DNA from: a virus
DNA: 21,616 bases
IMG/VR virus record: IMGVR_UViG_3300030109_003551
Coordinates: 1-21,616 of that record
Strand: one strand, 5' to 3'
A model generated the notes under the pieces. It made no database searches. It saw only the letters and a program-made list of their open reading frames with translations, and was not told the DNA's origin. The position numbers were made by a program, and so were the translations under genes. Position 1 is the stretch's first letter, and the number at the start of each line of letters is the position of its first letter. Positions 15,592 to 21,616 of this stretch are shown one piece after another.

Positions 15592-16005
15592 TTATTTTTT
15601 ACTCTTCCGTACCACCACAGTATATTCTCTAGTTATATTCATACCTTCGGGTAGTAAGTCAGGGTTTTCCTCAATCAAACTTCTAAAATTACCTTGATGA
15701 ATGCGTCTTTCTAAAATTTCTAATACCTTATGTTTATCTATAAATTTATAAACAGCCTCCCAGTTAGTAGGAATATATCTAATTTTAATGCTTCTAGTTA
15801 TAGTGCCGCTGCTAGTTTTAATGCTGTCAGCATCTATATCTTTACACAAATCTAATATTCGTTTTTTGACAATATCTAACTGCTGGACTAATTCGCTATC
15901 TTTAGTATCATACTCTTTAGATAGTTCTTCCCGTTTATCTCGTATATTTCTATACGCTCTAGCCAATTCATCAGCAGATACTCTGGATGTATCGTTGGGT
16001 TCCAT
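15592..16005 (-). CDS. Coiled-coil phage protein, Gp157/Gam-like pattern (function unknown)
   Basis: This 137-aa protein starts with a long charged helix (about 8-60: ELARAYRNIRDKREELSK through IVKKRILDLCKD) that probably forms a coiled coil. A small beta part follows with SGTITRSIKIRY, then WEAVYKFIDKHKVLEILERR and the end PEGMNITREYTVVVRK. The layout of coiled coil, S-G-T strand, W-x-x-hydrophobic helix, then P-x-G-hydrophobic strand ending VRK is common in small phage proteins near recombination genes and recalls Gp157 or Gam-type proteins. I cannot assign a reaction. ATG 16005 is fixed by AGGAG 6 bases upstream. Confidence 0.65.
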   Translation of the reverse strand: MEPNDTSRVSADELARAYRNIRDKREELSKEYDTKDSELVQQLDIVKKRILDLCKDIDADSIKTSSGTITRSIKIRYIPTNWEAVYKFIDKHKVLEILERRIHQGNFRSLIEENPDLLPEGMNITREYTVVVRKSKK

Positions 16006-16096
16006 GATTAACTCCTATAGTGTTTCTATAAATACTTTTCACAATTTAACACAATTGATAAGAAGTGTATAGTATTTTTCTTAATATTTTTTATAT
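16006..16096 (-). other. Very AT-rich gap between helicase and coiled-coil genes
   Basis: This 91-base gap has no open frame of note. It is strongly AT-rich towards the helicase stop. It has two copies of CACAATT (16040-16046 and 16050-16056) one helical turn apart, and on the transcribed strand the string CACTATAGGAG, whose last bases are the ribosome-binding site of the next gene. A weak TTGTGT / TATAGA pair with an 18-base spacer could be a promoter, but it is far from consensus. Candidate roles are an internal promoter, operator or origin; none is proven by sequence. Confidence 0.3.
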
Positions 16097-17647
16097 TTAT
16101 AATTCTTTATATAAACGTACAATATTGGAATGTACATCTATCTTACTTTGCAGCATTTTATATATCCGTCTTTCCACTTCACTACCCTCTAAGTGAACTA
16201 CAGTAACAGGATTCTTTTGCCCTGCTCTATGGGCTCTAGCGTTACACTGTAAATATGTTTCTACAGACATAACAGGCGACCAATACACTATGGTGTCTGC
16301 CCTGTGCAGAGTTACTCCGTGCGATGCAGATTGTGGTTGTACGATTAATACTCTAGGATCGTCAGTATCTTGAAACCTTCTAAATATATCTGTACGTTTA
16401 ACAGCACTTACGCCCCCATTTATAATTTCACAAGTAACCCCCGATTTATTTAAATGTTCAGATACGGTCAGTATGGCGTGTCTATACGGTACAAATATAA
16501 TTAACTTATGAGATGACTCTTCTATTATTTCATCTAGTATTTTGATTCGTGTAGAAGCATCAAAATTTATTATTTCACCCTCGTCTGAATATACAGCCCC
16601 ACCAGATAGCTGTAGTAACTTATTCATTGCGGCAGCGGCATTAACCATTGTTATATCTTCCCCTGCGGCATTAACGATAAGTTGTTGTTTCATTAGCTTA
16701 TAATATTTATTTTGTTGAGGGGTCAATGGAACCGATCTAGTTGTATAAGTAATATCTGGTAAGTCCAAACATTCCTCTTTTGTATACCTAATCGCAGGTT
16801 GAAGCACTCTATGGACTAGTTTTTTAGCTTCAGGTCTAGGTACATACTTAAACTGTGTGACCTTACGCATTACCATTTCTCGCCATCTACCCAAAAATCT
16901 AGGTATATTTGTAGGATTGACTAATTTAGCTAATCCGTAAGCGTCTACAGGGCTTTGAGATGCAGGTGTACCTGTAAGCATCCACAATCTTGTGCTGGAA
17001 GAAATTAAACTATTAAGCACCTTCCATCGAGTAGTAGCTACATTCTTATATGCGTTGGCCTCGTCAACTACTATTAAGTCAAACCCACCATTTTTAATTT
17101 CATCTTTTACTATTTCCACGCCATCGTAATTAATAATTACAAATTCAGCCCCAGACTCAATAATATCTACTCTTTTATTTCGCCTTCCATGACACACTGC
17201 CGCTGTTCTGTGCATAGCACAAGCAAATAAATCATCAAGCCAAGCAGATTGCATAATGGATAGTGGACATATAACTAATACTCTATTGACTAACCCTAAC
17301 TTCATTAAATAGTCAGCCGCCCATATTACAGATGCAGTTTTACCTGTACCTTGCTCGTTAAAGCAACAAGCTTTCTTATGTAGCGTAAGGAATGAGGAGG
17401 TTTCTATCTGATGGTCAAAAGGTTTAAATTTACCTGACCATTTATAATTAGTTTTTATAGGTGAAGGAACATTCTTAACACCTATGTCAGTAAGTTGTTG
17501 AGATTCTTTTATACCCCAATGAACTAAAACTTCACTAATACCTTTATCATTTGCTTTTTTTAATAATTTAGATTTGGTTATAGCATCCAACAAAATAGCA
17601 GGATTTCTAACCCGTAACAATAACGCTTTATTTTGTATTATATCCAT
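16097..17647 (-). CDS. SNF2-type superfamily 2 helicase/ATPase
   Basis: This 516-aa DNA-dependent ATPase has both RecA-like lobes. Lobe 1 has the Q-like FDHQ (77-80), Walker A NEQGTGKT (97-104), motif Ia VLVICPLS, Walker B VVDEAN (193-198) followed by KN, and motif III LTGTP (224-228). Lobe 2 has FVPYRHAI, INGGVSA and motif VI, Q467-CNARAHRAGQ (to 477). The RAHRAGQ box and the CPLSIMQSAW segment are typical of SNF2 proteins. The usual DEAH box is DEAN here. Phage SNF2 proteins are thought to remodel forks or recombination intermediates; it may serve as the fork or branch-migration helicase beside the primase-helicase. ATG 17647 has AGGAGGG 4 bases upstream. Confidence 0.92.
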   Translation of the reverse strand: MDIIQNKALLLRVRNPAILLDAITKSKLLKKANDKGISEVLVHWGIKESQQLTDIGVKNVPSPIKTNYKWSGKFKPFDHQIETSSFLTLHKKACCFNEQGTGKTASVIWAADYLMKLGLVNRVLVICPLSIMQSAWLDDLFACAMHRTAAVCHGRRNKRVDIIESGAEFVIINYDGVEIVKDEIKNGGFDLIVVDEANAYKNVATTRWKVLNSLISSSTRLWMLTGTPASQSPVDAYGLAKLVNPTNIPRFLGRWREMVMRKVTQFKYVPRPEAKKLVHRVLQPAIRYTKEECLDLPDITYTTRSVPLTPQQNKYYKLMKQQLIVNAAGEDITMVNAAAAMNKLLQLSGGAVYSDEGEIINFDASTRIKILDEIIEESSHKLIIFVPYRHAILTVSEHLNKSGVTCEIINGGVSAVKRTDIFRRFQDTDDPRVLIVQPQSASHGVTLHRADTIVYWSPVMSVETYLQCNARAHRAGQKNPVTVVHLEGSEVERRIYKMLQSKIDVHSNIVRLYKEL

Positions 17648-17690
17648 CTACCCTCCTAAAATAACCATACCCTGTTCTTCTTAAATAAAC

Positions 17691-17954
17691 TTATGCAGGT
17701 TTATGATTTGATTTTCTTTTAAACGATCTATTTTTATTCACTGAAACTAATTTAACATTAGATTTTTTAGCACTGCCCCCTTTCGATAGAGGTGTAACGT
17801 GATGTAAGTCTTTGCCTTTTCGAGACGAATATCCATTTTTCTTATCCCACTCTCGTCTAGCTTGTTGGCGTTTATTTCTACTATCATTCTCACCTCTAGC
17901 TAATTGCTGTTGGTATTCTTTTTTATAAGGTCTTGGTTTGTTTACATACGGCAT
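17691..17954 (-). CDS. HNH-like small phage protein
   Basis: This 87-aa, very basic protein ends in an HNH-like box: DLHHVTPLSKGGS (49-61) with H51/H52 as the general base pair position, SNVKLVSV (65-72) with N66, and NKNRSFKRK (73-81) in place of the last His helix. No flanking CxxC pairs are present, so it is a Cys-free form. In phages such proteins are annotated as HNH endonucleases that nick or cut DNA; whether this one is active is open, since the third motif His is not clear (H84 is the only candidate). ATG 17954 comes right after the preceding gene's TAA, with AAAGGA 5 bases upstream. Confidence 0.7.
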   Translation of the reverse strand: MPYVNKPRPYKKEYQQQLARGENDSRNKRQQARREWDKKNGYSSRKGKDLHHVTPLSKGGSAKKSNVKLVSVNKNRSFKRKSNHKPA

Positions 17955-18626
17955 TTATATCCTTTCATTATGCTCACAAGAAGTAACCGGACACCACCCT
18001 CTACATGTAAAATTTTCCCTAGCATTCCATACGTCATTTACATAACAAGTGTTTAAAACATCAACTTCATCTCTCCATTTTACCCATAAATCATCCTGTT
18101 CGTCACTAGAATATTTAGCTTTTATTAGAGCTTTTTTAACCACGAAAAGAAGTCCTGCTTTTATTTTATTAATAAAAGGATAATGTTTAAATACAGCTAA
18201 AGACATAAGTTCTAATTGATCTGTATCTGCTCTATCAGGATGCTTGCCTGTTTTATAATCAATAATAACAGCCTTGTCCTCTTGAATTATTAATAAATCT
18301 ACTATACCTCTATACCAAACATCTTTAGCATAAAAAGAACAAGGTTCTAAACTTTTTGTTACGCCCAATCTCTCTTCACAAAAAACCTCTCCCTTAAAAT
18401 TTTCCAATATAGTATCCACAGATTTCTTTATATACTTAAAAGGTTCTGGTATTTCTACATTATTTTTTACATATTCTTCTGCAGCTTTATGAACCCTATT
18501 ACCGTATAACATAGGTTGCGACACAGGCTCTTTAATATCTTTAACTACCTTAAGATGGTAATATTTTCTTGGGCATTGCTTAAATAAACTTAGACTACTG
18601 TAAGACCAACTATTCACATTCGCCAT
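17955..18626 (-). CDS. RecB/Cas4-like PD-(D/E)XK exonuclease with putative Fe-S cluster
   Basis: This 223-aa nuclease has the order of motifs of the RecB/Cas4 group: SYSSLSLFKQCPRKYY (9-23), H46 in YGNRVHKAAEEY, E84/E85, D110 in YRGIVD, D123-Y-K125 in IIDYKTGK, and Q137 in DQLELMSLAVF. These residues bind the metal ions that drive DNA cleavage. C18 together with C208, C212 and C217 (CRGWCPVTSC) matches the one N-terminal plus three C-terminal cysteines that hold a 4Fe-4S cluster in Cas4 and AddB. In phage replication modules this protein probably trims DNA ends for recombination. Its ATG overlaps the polymerase stop by 17 bases, with an AGGAAG ribosome-binding site inside the polymerase gene. 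Confidence 0.88.
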   Translation of the reverse strand: MANVNSWSYSSLSLFKQCPRKYYHLKVVKDIKEPVSQPMLYGNRVHKAAEEYVKNNVEIPEPFKYIKKSVDTILENFKGEVFCEERLGVTKSLEPCSFYAKDVWYRGIVDLLIIQEDKAVIIDYKTGKHPDRADTDQLELMSLAVFKHYPFINKIKAGLLFVVKKALIKAKYSSDEQDDLWVKWRDEVDVLNTCYVNDVWNARENFTCRGWCPVTSCEHNERI

Positions 18627-20496
18627 AACTTCTTCCTACTCCTGATTCACAATCCAATGGTAATCCTTCAGCCCACTTAGGGGTACATCTCATACAGGAT
18701 TCAATATAATCAAGTGCGGGTGATACTTCATCGTTTCTGACTACACATATAACAGAATCATGTACAGTTAACACCACACGGTATTTTTTAGCTATCTGCA
18801 GCATCTGTTCCCCTATGATGCACCTAGCTATTCCTTGCGTTATATTCTCAACTGCTTTGGCTCCGTATATGTATGTGTCCCCTGTACGTGATTTGTATGT
18901 GTAATCCCCTGTAGTAACTTCTACTGGTTCCTTACCCTCAACTTCTTTTAATATAACTTTCTGTTTTAATTCAGGGTATTGTATACGTAAACCACTTGGA
19001 AGCATAAACGAAGAATCCTTCCACACCAACTTAGGAGTATGGGAACTGGTGGTTTTTTCAGAAAAAACAGGCCAACGACCCTCTGGATTTTTACCACTAA
19101 CCATACCTTTTATAGCTATGTCCATCTTGCCCCAAAACTGTTTTATCTTAGAATTACTCGTTCTATAGGTATTAATAACATCTTGGGCAAACTCTTCATC
19201 AATACTTACACCTTGAGCTTGAATAAATTTCTGAAATTTACTATGCCCCATACCGTAGCCACAGCCTAGAATTACAGACTTACCTATAAACCTTTCCTCT
19301 TTGGTTATATCCTTTACTTCTTTTCGGTATATCTTTGATGCCATAATCTTGTATACATCTTCCCTCTTCTTAAACGCTTCTACTAAGTCCTCTTGCCCTG
19401 TAAGCCAAGCCAATGTCCTAGCTTCAATCTGCGAAGAGTCAGTATTAATTATCATATATCCTTTAGGAGCCACAATAGACTTTTTCAGAGCATTAGCATC
19501 TACCCCCCTACTAGGTAAATTCTGTAAATTAATTTTATCTGACCCACCCCATCGTGTGGTATGTGCAGCACAGTATCTAAGAGGAATTGGCAGTGTACCT
19601 CTACCAGCAATATCAATAAATCTCTGCGTTCTAGTTTCCTCCAGTGTAGACTTAACCCCCATACGAGCCGCCACAACTGTTTGTACTCTTATATCAGAAT
19701 GCTTTTGTAATTCTTTAAATTCTTCATCTGCCTTAGCAAATGCAAAAGTCTCTTTACCTGTACGTGGGGATATCTTAGTGGGAGGGGCAACCCCTAATTC
19801 TTTTAGTACCTCTGCAAATTTAGGATTACTCATTAACGAGTCTTTATCATAGCCACTACTTTGTAATAGCTTTTCTTTTTTGTTCGTAACGTCCTCTAGA
19901 TGTTTAAGTAATAAAGACTTATTTAGTCTTAGTTGTGGTTTTACAAACATTCTTAAAGTTAAATCAATTAAGTCCAACTCTGAATCAGGAAAATCCTTAC
20001 TTAAAACATCATATGCTTTTCTAGTAAGTTCCACATCATTTATGCAATATTTAGAATACCTATTTAGAAAATCAACATCAAAATCTTTTAGTCTTAGACC
20101 TTTAGCTTCTAACACTTCTTTACCTTTTATACCAACCTCTAAATCTTTAACTAGAGAAGATAAAGAATGACTAACATGAGCTCCACGTATAGCTCTAGAC
20201 ATACATAATGTATCAAATAAAAAATGAGGGGTAATGTTAAAACGCCAAGACAATATTGCGGCATCGAACATACAATTATGTGCTAGGACAGCACAATTAG
20301 ATAGGTTAAATGAAGTTAAAAATTTATATATTTTATTAAAATCACCAGTACACCATACAGGTGCATCCTGATTAACTTTAATAGCTACCCCGATAACTTC
20401 AAATCGGGAATCCCTTATATATTCTTCAGTAGTCATTCTACTAAGAGAATACTTAGGATCGTAGTAAGTCTCAAAATCTAAGGTTATTATATCCAT
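18610..20496 (-). CDS. Family A DNA polymerase with 3'-5' proofreading exonuclease
   Basis: This 628-aa replicative polymerase has an N-terminal DEDDy exonuclease: LDFET (D7, E9), AHNCMFD (N74, D78) and Y150-CIND154. The polymerase has the TTRWGG segment (313-318), motif A NTDSSQIEAR (351-360, metal ligand D353), motif B R402-FIGK406-SVIL410-GCGY414-G and motif C VHDS (578-581, metal ligand D580). Position 410 aligns with E. coli Phe762 and is Leu; motif C has Ser where Glu is usual. There is no 5'-3' exonuclease domain and no room for a T7-like thioredoxin-binding loop of full size. The ATG at 20496 lacks a good ribosome-binding site and is preceded by a 16-bp palindrome. Downstream nuclease, helicase, SSB and primase genes complete the replisome. 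Confidence 0.95.
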   Translation of the reverse strand: MDIITLDFETYYDPKYSLSRMTTEEYIRDSRFEVIGVAIKVNQDAPVWCTGDFNKIYKFLTSFNLSNCAVLAHNCMFDAAILSWRFNITPHFLFDTLCMSRAIRGAHVSHSLSSLVKDLEVGIKGKEVLEAKGLRLKDFDVDFLNRYSKYCINDVELTRKAYDVLSKDFPDSELDLIDLTLRMFVKPQLRLNKSLLLKHLEDVTNKKEKLLQSSGYDKDSLMSNPKFAEVLKELGVAPPTKISPRTGKETFAFAKADEEFKELQKHSDIRVQTVVAARMGVKSTLEETRTQRFIDIAGRGTLPIPLRYCAAHTTRWGGSDKINLQNLPSRGVDANALKKSIVAPKGYMIINTDSSQIEARTLAWLTGQEDLVEAFKKREDVYKIMASKIYRKEVKDITKEERFIGKSVILGCGYGMGHSKFQKFIQAQGVSIDEEFAQDVINTYRTSNSKIKQFWGKMDIAIKGMVSGKNPEGRWPVFSEKTTSSHTPKLVWKDSSFMLPSGLRIQYPELKQKVILKEVEGKEPVEVTTGDYTYKSRTGDTYIYGAKAVENITQGIARCIIGEQMLQIAKKYRVVLTVHDSVICVVRNDEVSPALDYIESCMRCTPKWAEGLPLDCESGVGRSYGECE

Positions 20497-20511
20497 GATA
20501 CAAAATATTCA

Positions 20512-20527
20512 TGTCACAATTGTGACA
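20512..20527. promoter_or_regulatory. Perfect 16-bp palindrome before the DNA polymerase gene
   Basis: TGTCACAATTGTGACA is exactly its own reverse complement. It lies in the 36-base gap between the VRR-NUC stop and the polymerase ATG, ending 16 bases upstream of that ATG. Its symmetry and size fit an operator for a dimeric repressor such as an HTH protein. As RNA it would give an 8-bp stem with almost no loop, so a DNA-level role is more likely. Confidence 0.5.
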
Positions 20528-20532
20528 CAGTC

Positions 20533-20817
20533 CTATATCTTGTTAAGTAAATCCTGCACCGCTAATATATTATTCTCGTTGATCACTAGCGTGTGCCCTC
20601 CTGTTGCTTCAATTTCATCTAAATTTTTTTGTTGTAGCTCTGTAGGTTTTTTATTACCGACCTTGCATTCAATACCTACAAACTTACCATTGTAACACAC
20701 AATTATGTCAGGCACACCTGATTTACCATATCCATTCATGATAGGCGAAAAATAATAAGCATTGTTTTTACGCAATACTTTGTAAACTTGGTGTTTTATT
20801 TTCGCTTCTGGTGTCAT
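20533..20817 (-). CDS. VRR-NUC family nuclease
   Basis: This 94-aa protein is a stand-alone VRR-NUC domain, a compact PD-(D/E)XK nuclease that in phages and FAN1-type enzymes cuts branched DNA such as Holliday junctions. The order is complete: MTPEAKIKHQVYKVL helix, YYFSPIMNGYGKSGVPD (21-37) with D37, IECK (49-52) with E50 and K52, then Q62 in the helix ELQQKNLDE and a closing GGHTLVI strand. The length is standard. The ATG lies within the upstream small gene (50-base overlap), with only a weak SD. It lies directly upstream of the polymerase gene. Confidence 0.92.
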   Translation of the reverse strand: MTPEAKIKHQVYKVLRKNNAYYFSPIMNGYGKSGVPDIIVCYNGKFVGIECKVGNKKPTELQQKNLDEIEATGGHTLVINENNILAVQDLLNKI

Positions 20818-20956
20818 CTATAACCCATCCACTTAGAGCCATTTCAAGTCTTTGATAATCTAAATTTACTAACTTGTGTATTGTTTTATAACCGTAAGAG
20901 GAATCCTTAGACGACTCTCCGGTTATAAACACTTCTTCTTCGTAAAACGGTTTCAT
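20768..20956 (-). CDS. Small hypothetical phage protein (62 aa)
   Basis: This is a soluble, acidic 62-aa protein with no motif I can name; the middle YKTIHKLVNLDYQRLEMAL looks helical and the end is polar. ATG 20956 forms ATGA with the stop of the 38-aa membrane peptide gene, and AGAAG lies 4 bases upstream, which supports translation. Its 3' end overlaps the VRR-NUC gene by 50 bases, longer than the other overlaps here, so its exact extent or reality is less sure. Confidence 0.5.
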   Translation of the reverse strand: MKPFYEEEVFITGESSKDSSYGYKTIHKLVNLDYQRLEMALSGWVIDDTRSENKTPSLQSIA

Positions 20957-21069
20957 ACAACTTCTAATATACCTTTAACTATCTCTACCAATATAGGCGT
21001 ACACGCCATAGCAACAAATAAACAAACCCATAGCCAAAAAGCAAAATGATTTAATTTAGTGTAAAACAC
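20953..21069 (-). CDS. 38-aa single-pass membrane peptide (GTG start)
   Basis: This short open frame fills an otherwise empty stretch. It encodes a peptide with one hydrophobic helix of about 20 residues (FAFWLWVCLFVAMACTPILV, about 9-28), preceded by a few residues with K and H and followed by EIVKGILEVV. GTG 21069 has AAAGGGGG upstream (ending 6 bases before it). It overlaps the preceding gene's stop by 14 bases, and its TGA overlaps the next ATG as ATGA. This tight fit on both sides argues that it is translated. Possible roles are holin-like or membrane anchoring of replication; none is shown. Confidence 0.5.
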   Translation of the reverse strand: MFYTKLNHFAFWLWVCLFVAMACTPILVEIVKGILEVV

Positions 21070-21235
21070 GATTGTCCCCCTTTTCGTCCGTATCGGCTAA
21101 CATAATTAATAATGTAGCTATCTCTGTATGGGCATTTTTTACCGCCTCAGAGAAAACTTCCTTATCTTTTTCAGAAGGTAACTCCTCATATATAATGTCG
21201 AGGATACTTAATACTATGTCTTTATCTAGACTCAT
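21056..21235 (-). CDS. Small helical hypothetical protein (59 aa)
   Basis: This acidic, mostly helical 59-aa protein (DKDIVLSILDIIYEEL, then a second helix VFSEAVKNAHTEIATLLIML) has no recognised family. I chose ATG 21235, which forms ATGA with the upstream stop; TTG 21247 in the same frame is less likely. It overlaps the membrane peptide gene at its 3' end. Confidence 0.55.
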   Translation of the reverse strand: MSLDKDIVLSILDIIYEELPSEKDKEVFSEAVKNAHTEIATLLIMLADTDEKGDNRVLH

Positions 21236-21606
21236 TCTTGAACCCAATTTTGTTCAACAGCCTTTTGATGCCACAGTCTGTATTTATCATTAGTTCTCGT
21301 AGGAAACTGCCCCCGATCAGACGAACCATCTGCTCTCTGATTAATCTTAGTTTCCTCTACAATAAAACGAGCATAATATTTATATATAACATTCCGTAGC
21401 ATAGTGGCTATTACTTTAGGTTGTTTACTTACAAATCCCATTTGACCCCAAGATTCTAACGCATTAGTTACAAATTGGGAATGTAGATCAAAAGCCTCAG
21501 GATTTGCTAGTGCAGGGACTATATCTTCGTGCATAGATAAAGCCCTGTTTATATAATCTTCATCCACTACAGTTTCCCCCCACCTATTCCTATCTTTAAG
21601 TTGCAT
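21232..21606 (-). CDS. Hypothetical phage protein (about 124 aa, 5' end near window edge)
   Basis: I do not recognise this protein. It is soluble and mostly helical, with W, Y and R spread throughout (RNRWGETVVDEDY near the start, VIATMLRNVIYKYYARFIVEETK in the middle, DKYRLWHQKAVEQNW at the end) and no catalytic motif that I can see. ATG 21606 is the first ATG in the frame, but the frame stays open to the window edge and no ribosome-binding site is visible, so the gene may begin further right. It is the first gene of the replication operon that can be seen here. Confidence 0.6.
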   Translation of the reverse strand: MQLKDRNRWGETVVDEDYINRALSMHEDIVPALANPEAFDLHSQFVTNALESWGQMGFVSKQPKVIATMLRNVIYKYYARFIVEETKINQRADGSSDRGQFPTRTNDKYRLWHQKAVEQNWVQE

Positions 21607-21616
21607 CAACGCAGTA

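Noticed and set aside
16008-16030. CACTATAGG string on the - strand, like the core of a T7 promoter
   Set aside because: Only the core matches; the upstream recognition part does not, no T7-type RNA polymerase gene is in the window, no second copy was noticed, and the AGGAG is explained as a ribosome-binding site.
19301-19852. 183-aa open frame on the + strand opposite the polymerase gene
   Set aside because: It is antisense to conserved polymerase codons, has no family pattern, and arises from codon bias of the real gene.
20995-21012. GGCG-TACA-CGCC hairpin
   Set aside because: The stem is only 4 bp, lies inside the small membrane peptide gene, and is not followed by a U-run.

Overview
The window is a gene-packed piece of an AT-rich tailed bacteriophage genome. 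The evidence is a set of virion and DNA-ejection genes on the + strand facing a complete DNA-replication and nuclease module on the - strand. There is no rRNA, tRNA, CRISPR array, IS element or metabolic host gene, and no gap between genes exceeds about 100 bases. The left and right edges cut through the genome, so no ends, terminase, capsid or lysis genes are visible. The four-gene ejection set resembles podoviruses, and the AT-rich composition and gene families recall marine phages. Both points are inference, because no host-specific marker is present.

Left half (1-10695, + strand): the tail end of a GNAT-fold acyltransferase is followed by three genes joined by overlapping stop and start codons. 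They are a 328-aa Gln/Ala-rich virion protein, a 730-aa protein with a soluble lytic transglycosylase domain, and a 2430-aa giant protein with hydrophobic segments, a central HEVTH metallopeptidase site and a C-terminal region like that of large phage ejection (polyvalent) proteins. The order parallels T7 genes 13-14-15-16, the internal virion proteins that form the trans-envelope channel. I read it as an ejectosome operon.

Right half (21616 down to 10692, - strand, read right to left): a small hypothetical protein, a second small protein, an unlisted 38-aa membrane peptide, another small protein, a VRR-NUC nuclease, a family A DNA polymerase with a 3'-5' exonuclease domain, a RecB/Cas4-like PD-(D/E)XK nuclease with four putative Fe-S cysteines, an HNH-like protein, an SNF2-type helicase, a coiled-coil protein, a MerR/excisionase-type HTH, a four-Cys protein, an ssDNA-binding protein with an acidic tail, an XRE-like HTH, an AEP primase fused to a DUF927-like helicase, and a small W-rich phage protein. 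Together they supply priming, unwinding, synthesis, strand protection, recombination nucleases and two DNA-binding regulators. Most starts have a clear AGGAG-type ribosome-binding site or overlap the upstream stop, so this is one long operon whose promoter probably lies outside the window.

The two operons converge on a shared TTAA stop at 10692-10695, with no room for an intervening terminator. Non-coding signals are few. A perfect 16-bp palindrome lies before the polymerase gene, a 9-bp inverted repeat with a purine/pyrimidine tract lies before the XRE-like gene, and a very AT-rich gap lies after the helicase gene. These are the best candidates for regulation or an origin. No clearly novel system is evident. 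The most unusual points are the giant metallopeptidase-containing ejection protein, the possible pseudoknot leader, and the variant active-site residues of the polymerase (Leu at the 762 position, HDS motif C) and primase-helicase (Arg in the P-loop).
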